From NCBI GenBank assembly GCA_037951105.1, contig JBAMJV010011331.1, positions 22,092 to 86,091 of the forward strand: DNA of 64,000 nt, given 5' to 3'. The notes under the pieces are model-generated. The model did no database searches. It had not been told where the DNA came from and saw only the letters and a list, made by a program, of their open reading frames with translations. Shown here in pieces: positions 19,901-31,900 of this stretch (position 1 is the first letter of the stretch; every line of letters starts with the position of its first letter). The position numbers and the translations under genes were made by a program. The stretch is from Echinarachnius parma (Eukaryota > Echinodermata > Echinoidea > Clypeasteroida > Echinarachniidae).

Positions 19901-22900
19901 CTATAATATCAATGGATTGGTAAAATATATACGGACAAGGTACGCGCTAGTAGTACTACCAGCAGGAGTTTACAAAGTAAATTTGGCGCCATGTCGAGTT
20001 TATGCCACATCCTTCTTTTTGTATCGGTTGATAAGCACATGCACGTGATATTAGTGTTGAACTGTACAGTACTGTCTCCGTGGCTGGGCGCCTGGGGGGT
20101 ATAGCGCAAAATACAGCGTTCGGTAATAATTGCGTTCTTATTTCATCGTGGCAAAAGTTGACATGAGTTCATGCCAATATATTCGCATGTTGTTAATTTC
20201 GCGAAATTCGCGAAAAAATAACCCTCGCGAAATTAACAGCTTGTAAAGTAGATGTCTTCATTGGCAACAAATTGATCATTTAAAACTACACAATAATATT
20301 GAGTTACTAATGAGATATGACAGATTTCATAGAAAATGTAGATCATAAGTACCAATATCATAACTTCCCTATTCAACAATCAGAAATGAACCATGAATAA
20401 TAATATGAAAATTAATCCGTTGCATAATGTAAGGCTTTATTTCAAGTGAATAGGCCTTCAGTTTGTGTTGTAAACAGTAAAGACAATATGACAGTCGTTG
20501 TCCATTTAACCCCTTCCCTTCAAGATTCTGAAATCCCCATAGATTTTGTACATAGCCCACTCGGTTCCCGTTAGCAACAGGTTAAATGATGACTAAGCCT
20601 GAACTAACAATTACTAATGGTTTCATAGGTGTGATCGGTCATGAATGTGAAGTAATTTTTAGTTTCATTGGTATAATTAATCAACTCAGTTGATATTCAG
20701 CGTTGCAGGAAGCCATAATTTATCTCATGTTCATTAACAGGTAATTGACATTCAGTAGTATTCAAAGGGTTACCAGGTCATTGCAGTGAAAGTTCTTAAG
20801 AAGTAATGTGATTGATCGCAGTTACTGTAATTTCATCAGCATGAAACTAAAACTAAAACAGGAAAGGCAGGATAAGTAGTAGCAAATCATACCAACTAAG
20901 AACTATTAATGATCATCCAAATTAAAAAGCTAATATTAATACCTACCATTTAATATAAATGAGTTATTTGATATTAGATTAGCTTCCATGCTTATAAATC
21001 AGAGAATGCTCTGACCCTTTTCTTGAGTGTGTAATCCATGAACATATTCAGATTCAGTCACCATTACATCAATTGCATTTAATCATTCAAAGGGTTAACC
21101 AGTAAACCTGTAGAAGCCTTCTTCATGTTGTTACAACACATTTTGCATACACCCAAGTCTGAGCCATGACTGGCCCTGAATGGCAATATTGGTGTCTACT
21201 GTACTTTTTCCTTAGATCCTGAACTAATAATAATTTTAATAACAATAGGTTTTTATCAATATTAACCCCTAATAGGAAACCATATCTTTTCTAAGCAGTT
21301 TTACACTATCATTACATCAGTCATAGCATACAGTGCCAGACGGCACACATTGTGTGCACCATTGCCAGTCCTGTAAGTACACACTAATAATAATTCAGAT
21401 TTCAAAATGTCTTTTCGAGTGGCTCAAACTTGAATGTTATCATAGAGAAACTGTAATTAGCATTCTTCCATGCTTGATTGATGGAAAGATATCTTACATT
21501 CTCATTAAAGAGACTGTTTTCATCCAATTTGCAACTGTTAATCCATTGCTTACAGGAACCGGGTGGGCTATGTACAAAGTCTATGGGGATTTCAGAATCT
21601 CAAAGTGAACAGGTTAATGTGAGAGAGCACTGTTCAGACACCTGGAAGGTTCAACCCTTTTTATGCAAATTTGTAAAAAATGTTTCTTCTTCTTCAATAA
21701 ACATTCAATCGAGAGCTTATTAGAATCAATTTAAAAGCCACTTCATATTATTTCCACGAATGCATAGGTTTAATTGAAGAAATGCATTTAAAAGTCAATG
21801 CCCTGGATTTTAATTTGAATGACTTCATTTATTAATATTTCAACCATTTCTCAACAAATTGTGATCAAACATACCTTGTTTTGTTTTGAAAATAATGTGT
21901 TTTTGCAATTCCTAAACTAAGTTTTCCTTTACCTCGCAATATAATTATTTTTGAAGCACCCTCCACCCCAGAACGTTGGTATATCCCTTTAATCCCCAGT
22001 AGTTTGTTTGATTTACATGTACTAATGTGAAACAATGGCTCATATCTGTGACTCATGTGAGTTTTAATGAACAAGCTCTGTTTCCTTTAGAATTGAACGA
22101 GGAAGGAAAAGAGTGCTTATGGAAAACACTGAAATAGAACTCTTGTTTTGATTTGCCCACGTGAAATCCTCGAGAAGTGATTAAAGTTCAAACAATGGAA
22201 GAATTTAATGGCAAAACGCAGTACCTCCATTATTGTCAATTTGAGAAGTTTGCTATTGAAGCTGCTGCAATATAAAGAAAAGTATAGGAAAATACTTTAT
22301 TTTTATATTGTCGTGTAAAAAAGTTATTATCATACTTGCATGTAAATTTGTAATAAATTAGTTTAGAAGTAGTTTTTATTGTGTATTTTGTGGTTATGGA
22401 TTTGTTTAAATATTAAATTTAACCACGCGTTCGCTGTGTGAAAAGGCTCATTGGCATAATTGCAGCCATGAGCGCGCTGTATGGGAACACCCTGTAGCCA
22501 AAAGGACATATGGGCAAATGAGCTGTGAAATTTTGGTTCAATCTCAGCGAGGCACATGAAACTTTCAATTTGATATTTCATCATTTAACGATACTATATG
22601 GTTCTGATTTTGCTACATAAGCCCTTTTATATATTTTGTCAACATTGTTGATCAATTAGTTTTGCTCATATACTGTAGATGGTCTTGGTTACTTTTCCAA
22701 TGCTGATATTTGGCTTTAAAGTGTCATGTTGTCATTTTTTTTTTTTTTTGGGGGGGGGGGGGGGGAATTTTTTTTGGGACACCCTGTAGTCATGTTGGAA
22801 CACTTACATCGCTGGTCTAGGGCATATCAAGGGCCTAATGTCAATACTTTTTTCACATAAAAAATAGTGGTTAGTACAAAAATTGCACACATTGAGCAAT

Positions 22901-25900
22901 AACACTGGTGCTCATGAATATTCATATTCATGAATATTCATAAGCACTTATACTGCATTATATACTGCACTATATAATGCAATTTTCTTAATTAACTAAC
23001 AATAGATTTTTAATTATGAGAAAAATGTATAACAAATGGTTAGATAATTGCATATGAGTACTGCTGCTCACGAATGTATGAATATTCATTAGCAGCAGTA
23101 ATTTGCTTTAAAAAGAGTCTGTTCATTGATTATAAATTGAGTCAAATTTGGTATGATTCTGAAGGTAATCTTGTACTTTACAAGCCTCGAGAAATTCAGA
23201 TTTTTTGAATTTTTAAAAATATTTTTAAATCGAAATTGAAAATGAGAAAAAATCACCCTCCAAACCAGGCCCAAATTCACACCGATCTCGCCGCTTAGAT
23301 CGATGAGGTGTGGCAAGGGGCGCATGCGCAATCGTCGCGGTATGATAGATCAGTTTACGTGCAGTATTCGTTAAAACAACCACCGCTTGCTCGTTTTGCA
23401 TGCATCGGAAATGAAGAAATAAAAATCTAGAAAATTGCCCAATGTTAGTGTAAAAGTACATATTTTACCGCATGAGTGGTTATTTTCCCCCAAATTAGAG
23501 ATTTTTTGACAAATTGAGAGACGCAAATTGAACGTGCCTCGAAAAAAAAAATGCCCGTCAGTTGAATGATACGGAACACGCACTAGAGTTTCAGCGGCCC
23601 AGCCCCGCGAGACAGGCTGTGCTCTAGCTACCTAGCTGAGCTGCTGCGCCAACTGCCATGACTGCCTTGTGAGTAATTGCACTTTTAAAAAGCTCCGAAA
23701 AGGAACGAAAATGCAAGATTATTACGATCACACCTATTCTAGACTATCTCTTATTTTACGTACATGTTTGTAGGGCTTTTAAAACAAATACGAGAACAAT
23801 TACCTGCCAAAACAGGAAAAATATTGCGCTGAGTGCACCGTTACTCACTAACGCGAGCTGAATTGAAGCGAGCTACATATACCAGGTGATTCATTTACCT
23901 ATTTTTACTTTATCAGACACATTAATGAATAAAAGAATAACTTTACAACGAATATAAATTGTTATTTTATTAGTTCAAAAAGTTTAAACCACCATAAGTG
24001 TATAGAAAATAGTTTAAACAACCACGGAATCCTCGGTATAAAGGGGTATAATTCCCGTATATTCCGTGGTAGATACCGAAGCTTCTTATTGGATAACCCC
24101 TATGGTGACGTCACTACAACACACACAGCTACTGACTCTGCTCGTCGCTGGATATTGGGGGTTTTGAGGCAGTGTTTAATATGATCATTTTTTTCAATTT
24201 GTGGATGTGCTAGTACTTGGAAAGTAATATTTTCATATTCTGTATGATTTCAACTTTCTGTAATGATATAATTTGGCTAATATTGGTTTTTCTTTGAATA
24301 AAATCTTTAATAAACTTGCCTTTTTTACATCTGTAACCAACATTTTTATTTTGAGAAAAATGTATATGTTGCTGAATGCTACAACAGACAGTAAGCTCTT
24401 GTCATGCCATGGGCCAGTGTAATATGCATTGAACATGACTAGAGGGTGTCCCCCCCCAAAAAAAAATTTGCTGTACCTGTGTATAAGGCGCACCCCCGAC
24501 TTTGAAATTTTTTCCGACGGAAAAAAGTGCGCCTTATGCACGGAGATTTACGGTACATGTACTTTTGGTTGTAATATTGTTTGTTACTGATACATACATA
24601 AACATGATCAGTATTTATCATAACAGTAAAACCCATTGTTCAACTTAAGTTACCTGCAGAGTGCATTCATGCCATGACTGCGCTCTATATAAGTGGCCAT
24701 TATTTTTACTATTTCAATAGTTAATTTCTACCTATACAAACACTCAATCTGTTACAGGTACTCACTCAAAATTCAAACTTACAATATACAAATTCTGGGT
24801 GCATAATTATATATATACACAAAACAATTAAACGTGACAAGTTATTCTTGTTCTCGTATTCATAAAAGAAACAATGGTGAATTTTACATTTTTAAAATAA
24901 GATGCACAATTAAAGGGGACCACCAGGCAAAGGACAACACATTATTATATGTTTTGGTACCGTTTTGTGATATCAAATAGATACCCAAATTTTTTCAAAG
25001 GGTTGCGTGATTCATAAACAAAGCAATTAATTTCCACCACTTACGGAACCACTGCTATTTCTTGGTTCCACACGGGCCAAGCATTTGCGAGTGCGTCAAT
25101 GCTTTCACGCGTACGTCAATAGAATCCCGGATGATTCGTTTGCTCTGCACAGAGCGCTCTGGCTCGGCACGCATATAGTCTACGCAATTCAGACCGTATG
25201 AACGCATGGTTGAGAATGGTGATGCATTTCCCAATTATATATTTTTTTCTGAAAACATATATTTGTGAACTTGTTGAAGGAATGGAATACTAAAGATGTT
25301 ACCTTTCTATAACAAGAATATTATTTTTGGGTGGTGGTACCCTTTAATGACTGTATAAATATAAAGATGCACTTTCATGACAGAGTAGAATTTGTTCATC
25401 AAAAAAATAATTGTATACACCTATTTTGTTTTTTAGTTTAACGATTGTTATCGCTCCAGTTGTTGTATCAATACTGGTTGGGTTCGTTGTGGGAATGCCA
25501 CTATGGGGCTTGAGGGAGGGGGCAAAAAAGGAAACAAATCATACATAGGAGTTGTATTGTCCACTTCATGTGGACCTTTCGCCTCTGACCCCCCCCCCCC
25601 CCCCCCCCCCTTCTCCTTCTGTTTTGCCCAAGGCTACTTCACTTGGTGTACATTTCTGATAGGAAGCAATGTTCTATGGACAGAATAGGATAGCTGTATT
25701 CCCTGGAACAGAATCACACATTACATGATGGTCAAATGTATACGTTTGTATTACCAGTTTGCCAACAGACAAGGACCGTCATAAATGGCCATTTTAAAAA
25801 GGAATTTACACCTATTTTTGCCCAACCCGCACCCTTCCATTTTTAACCCACTCCTCTCAACATAATTTCCTGATAGGAAGGAAATATTGCATGGACATGA

Positions 25901-28900
25901 TTCAGGGGCGGATCTAGCCTTTTGCTAAGGGGGGGGGGGTTTGACCCAATGACGATGCGGATACTGTGTGGGTCTGGACACATGATGGCGTTTTTCTTTG
26001 CACATCACATTTTTACTTGGCAGCCCAAGGGGGGGGGGGGGGGGTTTAAACCCCCTTAACCCCCCCCCCCCCTAGATCCGCCACTGTGATTAAGGCTAGT
26101 CGGTCCTCTTGAACAAAAGAATCACATGACCATCAAATATATAGATCAATTAAAGCCAAACAAATGTTTGGTAAATTGATAGCATGCCTACCCATGGACA
26201 AGGACCCTGATGATATCGATATAAAAGGCAAATTTTAAAGGGAATTATCAACTTTTTATTTCCAGTCCTTCCCCAATACTATTTTGACCCATGATACTCC
26301 ACTCAATATGATTCCCTGATAGGAAGGATATAGTCCATGGACAGGATATAAAGGCGAGCTTGGACCCCTGGAACAGATACATCACATGACGGTCAAATAT
26401 ATCTAGATCAAATATTAGCCAACCAATAGACCTTGCCAGTATGCCAAGGGACAACCACCCTGATAAAGGGCAATTTTAATTGGAATTGGCATCTTTTATT
26501 CCCCTCCCCCCCCCCCCCCAACCCACACACACACACACACACCTATTTGACCTTGGTGGATGCTGATAGGAGAAAACCATGCATGGACAGGATATGTAGA
26601 TGGAATAGCTAGATCCACTTGATAAGAATCATCACATGACCGTCAAACGCAAATCAAACATTAGCCAACAAATTTCTAGTAATGCCAGCCTGCAAAGGGA
26701 CAAGAACCAGCCCTGATAAAAGATAATTTTTAGGCAGTTGTCACCTGTTTGTCATACTGTACCTCAACCTGTTTATTTTGATCTTGGTTGTTTATCCACT
26801 CGATATAAGTTTCTGAATGGAAGTGAAATGTTCCATGGAAAGGATATCTAGCTTTAAGACTAAGTAGTTCACGTTGTGGGTGTTTCACAAAGATTTTAAG
26901 TTGAACTTAACTCTAAAATCTTTGTAAAATTGTTGTAACAGTTCTGTTGATAAGGCAATAATTTTGATTTTAAAAACTAATATTTGTTATTATCAAGGAG
27001 CTTTGAAATTATTAATATACATTTTTGTTGGAAGTCTCAATTACTTATATTTTGTTGCTTTTGAATATGTTTTATTCCAAGACTACAAATGGCTTTCCAT
27101 AATAGTTAGGTCCAACTTAGAGTTAATATCAACTTAGAATCTTTGTGAAACATGCCCGCTGGAACAGGAACATCACATGATGTTCAAATTTGCAAATCAA
27201 ATATTAGCCAAGAAATTTATAGTATGACCAGTTTTCTAATGGACAAGGACCCTGATGAAATGAATTTTTAAATGGAATAAGCAACTCTTTATTTTCAGTT
27301 CTCCCTTGTCTACTACTCTACTCAATATACATGTATGTTTAGTGGGGCTCCACTGTATTTACACAAAATGACTGAAATAAATCATCATATTGACTTTCTA
27401 CTAATACTAATTAATAACCATAGCAAATGAGAGGAAGAGGACTCAAAGTCAAAGCTCTATATAAAAGAAAGTGTCCGTTTTTTAAAATGAGAGCTTAATT
27501 TCCCCTTCTTCTCTGCTATTCTATATTCAATTTTCTGTTTCATTTTTACAAAAGAGATAAAGGTTTGAAAATTTAAGTCTACCTGTTGAAATTTGCATCG
27601 AATGGTATATGGGTAATACAGTGGAGCCCCACCTAGACAACCATTTTAGTATTTTTGGATTGTGATTCTTATTTGATAGAAAATACAAATTATAATTGTA
27701 TCCATGGTCCGTGTTACGGACATTTTTGTTGTATTGTCTTTTTATTATATTTTTGTGGTTGTTGTTGTTATTCATTACGTTCCGTTGAGGATTATCTTAC
27801 TCACTTCTGTTGAAAAAAATTTATTGTAAATAAGTTATCATGTTGCATTGTGATTACATTTTTCAAAAATGAAAAAATTAAATATATATATGTTTTTTCA
27901 GGATAATATGTACATTTGAATTAGTAGATCACTAGGAACAGAAAGATCAGTTATTAGCCAACTTATATACATGTAGATCGTTAGCATGGCAAAGGACAAG
28001 GACTCTGATAACAGGTCATTTCAGAGCTGCCAAGTCTCTCTGACTTTGCAGAAGACTCCCTGAAAATAGACCAAGATTAATGCAACAGATTTCATCCCAT
28101 CAGCCAATCTCCCTGATTATTGAAATATTATTTTCATTATGTTGTATGCATTTGATATATATACCTACCTGATTTCTGATGAAATTTCTCTAACTCCTCC
28201 TGAATGTTGAATTTAAATGTTGGGGGCTCTGTCATTTTTTCTGTTCCATTCTACTTTATTTCCCGTAAAGTTGATAGTATACAGTCCCCCTTGTTCATAT
28301 TGTGTAGCAAGGGATTGAGCTAGTGGTGCAGTCATTTGTTCCCTGCCTTTAAAACAAATGCTGTACAATTATCCAAACAAACTCACTAGTAAGTACAGTA
28401 AATTATTTGAATGCATTACATTTTCTTGAAAAAATAATACTTGCATAAAAGTTATTTAATAGCAGAATAGGCTGATGCAAGCAGATGAGTATTGCCATTC
28501 CAGTGTTTGTTCAAGACTCCTCCATGTACTTAGTATCATGTTCACATTAAATGATGCAACTTGTAACATGTACTTAGTATCATGTTCACATTAAATGATG
28601 CAACTTGTAAGAGGTATTTTTACCTGACAATCAAAACAACAACAAAAAGGAGGATCTTCACCACCTAGCTGGTCTAAAATTACATTATTAAAGGCCAAGA
28701 AAAGTATAATAGCTTTTCCTGAAAATATTAAAGGTGATTTGTCATATATTGCCCATTATGAAAACATGGAAAATCCTTGCTTGAAAAAAAAAATGCATTT
28801 GGTATATTTGCATCATTGAATAGCGGTAACCAAACGGTAAAGTATAATTTTGCTGTATTCAACCCAAGTGTTTTCCTATTAAGTGCGGAATGGTTTAGAT

Positions 28901-31900
28901 TATACAAGCCCTTTTTGTATCATATAATTCACATTATTCTCTGCATTATTAGATCAAACCATTTAATGTATACATGCAACATGTTCTAGGTCATTTCTGT
29001 CTTAAAGAACCTCTTTTCATCTACTTCATGTTTACATCACATAATTCATTTCCAGAGTTCTCCCCCTAAGTTCTGCCCAACTGGACGCACTTCAGACATT
29101 GATGGCCTCCTCCATGTCATAGACGCTGCCCAGAAGTTTGTCTACATTGCCGTCATGGACTACATCCCGATAAAAGAGTTTGCAGATCCAAAGAGGTGAG
29201 TATGACTTGGAAAAAGGAAGAAATTATTTAAGAGGTGGGAGAGATTAAAAATGGGATGGGTAGAGGAATGTTATCATTTACTATATTCAAGGGCCCTGTT
29301 TCATAAAACTTAAAACTTAAATTGTTCTAAATGTCCAATTATCACCATAACAAGTATGTCAATAGCCAATCAGCATGAAGCATTGCACCATTTTTATGAA
29401 ACAGGGCCCGAGAATGAATTTGGGAGAAAGAAGAAGTTGGAGGGAGTAAAAAGATAGTGAAGGAAAGGTGGAAAGATGGAGGATTTATAGAGACGGGGGA
29501 AGATAGTGAAGGTAAGATGGAGGATTTATAGAGACGGGGGAAGATAATGAAGGTAAGATGGAGGATTTATAGAGACGAGGGAAGATAGTGAAGGTAAGAT
29601 GGAGGATTTATAGAGACGAGGGTAGATAGTGAAGGCAGGATGGAAGATTTATAGAGACGAGGGAAGATAGTGAAGGTAAGATGGAGGATTTATAGAGACG
29701 AGGGAGACGCATACAAGTAAGAAGTGAAGGTAAGATGGAGGATTTATAGAGACGAGGGAGACGCATACAAGTAAGAAGTGGAGGTAAGATGGAGGATTTA
29801 TAGAGACGAGGGAGACGCATACAAGTAAGAAGTGAAGGTAAGATGGAGGATTTATAGAGACGAGGGAGACGCATACAAGTAAGAAGTGGAGGTAAGATGG
29901 AGGATTTATAGAGACGAGGGAGACGCATACAAGTAAGAAGTGGAGGTAAGATGGAGGATTTATAGAGACGAGGGAGACGCATACAAGTAAGAAGTGGAGG
30001 TAAGATGGAGGATTTATAGAGACGAGGGAGACGCATACAAGTAAGAAGTGGAGGTAAGATGGAGGATTTATAGAGACGAGGGAGACGCATACAAGTAAGA
30101 AGTGGAGCAATGAGGAAGTGTCAGGGAAGAGGGAATGCCAGAGATTAAGAGTCGAGAGAGGAAAGAGAATGAATGGACACAAACTTTGTTTCAAATGAGT
30201 TTGTAACTTTCTCTACTCTGTCATCTGGAATCATTCTAAGTCAGCTGATGCAGCTCAGATCAAACTTTGTTCAAGATAGTTTATTCAATGTATTTCCATT
30301 TTTCTCTAGTTACTGGGATGTGATCGATGCAAAGTTACGTCAAGTTGCATTTGACCACAAAGTGGAAGTGCGTCTACTGGGAAGCATCTGGAACCACACC
30401 AACCCGGACCAGACCCTGTTCCTCAAATCACTGGCCCAGCTGGGATCCAAGCATTTCAAGATCGAAGTGGTAAATACATATATGATGAAGTTCTTTATTT
30501 TGAAGTTTTGTAGCAAGATTAGTTAGATGTGTGCTCTTTAACTGTTTGGGTTGCTTTGACGCATCTGGAACCACACCAACCTAGACCAGATCCTGTTCTT
30601 CAAATCACTGGATTATGCGATTCATGACAAATTTTCATGTAGAGTTGTAATATTTCAATATATTTTGGCGGTTTTGGGGGGTTACTTGGCACTCGAGGGG
30701 TACAACGTAAATGTGAATTTTCTTTTATCTATTAGTGTTTTATATGTTAGAGTGCTTGCTTTTCTTCAAGATTGAACTTTCCTTTAGTACATACACAAGT
30801 ATGTATTTAATCGAACTATGTATGATTTGTATACATGGCCCCCTGGAAAACAGTGCTTGATCACTGATGGGGCCACCCTGTTTAAACAGGACTGAGTAAA
30901 TATTAAAAGAGGTCCAATATGTCCAATATTGCCTAACTCTTTGGCTGGAATTCACAAAGGTGGTTTCGCTATAAACAATGGTTTACAATGCCCACTTTAT
31001 GGAGTGCCACACATCCATCTCTTTCTTCCAAATATATGAAAAGAATTCAGCTGTTAGAAACAACTAAACAGAGATTTGATAATTAACAATTAATTCAATA
31101 TTTGCTTAAATGACTAAATTCCTGTCCTTAGTTTTGGAAATGAGAGATGAAGGTACAGCACTCACTCAAACCAACCATGGGCATTTTAAACCTTGGTTTA
31201 AGTTGAAACCACCTTTGTGAATTCCAGTCAAAGAGTTAGGCAATATTGTGAATCTCAGCCATTAATCACTTCATGTGCTTCCACACTTAACTTGCCATGC
31301 AAAGTTCAAGTCAGTTCATGGTTGAAGTGGTCAATTAAGATTAAAAATATATTAATTATGATAATAATATGATAATTAATAAATATGATGATATCAGAAT
31401 TGTAGCAAGTTTAGGTACCATACATTGTGACAAGCTCTCTTAAGGGGCTAAAGTCCATATTTACCCACCACTTATGTCTTTATTTATTGAAGCGTCAAAC
31501 AAAATGTGAAGAATTTCTTTGATTATGTAGAAGTGTTGATGCGAGATTGACAAGTGTGTGTGCTCTCCGACTAGCAGGTGTATATTTGAGTCCCTAATTG
31601 CCCACAGCTTGTATATATTGAATCTTCTAACAAGATGTGTTGTCAATGTATTGTTGTTAATGTTAAATATTTGCGGGTATAAGATGTTTGTTAGATGACC
31701 TGCTGTCTTTCAACAGACATAAGTTATTTCATAAGTTTTTGCATATATTTAGATTTCAAAGACATACTAATGTTATGTAAAATAATTTTCTTTATAAGCA
31801 CACAAGGCATTTTGACATGACATGATGGTAATATTTTGCAAGTTTTCATTGAAATCTCATCTAAAATTATATATTGTTCTAATTTTTATTTTTTTGCAGA

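Larger units (their letters stand above)
25640..27310. repeat. Diverged tandem array of about 250-bp units in PLD3 intron 5
   Basis: Anchors such as GATAGGAAG followed by CATGGACAGGATAT, and ATCACATGACCGTCAAA, recur near 25708, 26113, 26372, 26620 and 27162. Spacings are about 250 bp once two nested elements (25903-26086 and 26878-27157) are subtracted. A further relic lies near 27930-28020. Confidence 0.82.

Noticed and set aside
24475..24556. Structured non-coding RNA gene from the GTATAAGGCGCACC hairpin
   Set aside because: The same hairpin is found as the ends of an interspersed repeat at 57484-57770, so a transposon terminus explains it better.
29608..30194. Repeated frame with [21 protein letters not shown] units
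   Set aside because: It is the minus-strand translation of the 54-bp minisatellite inside a plus-strand intron.
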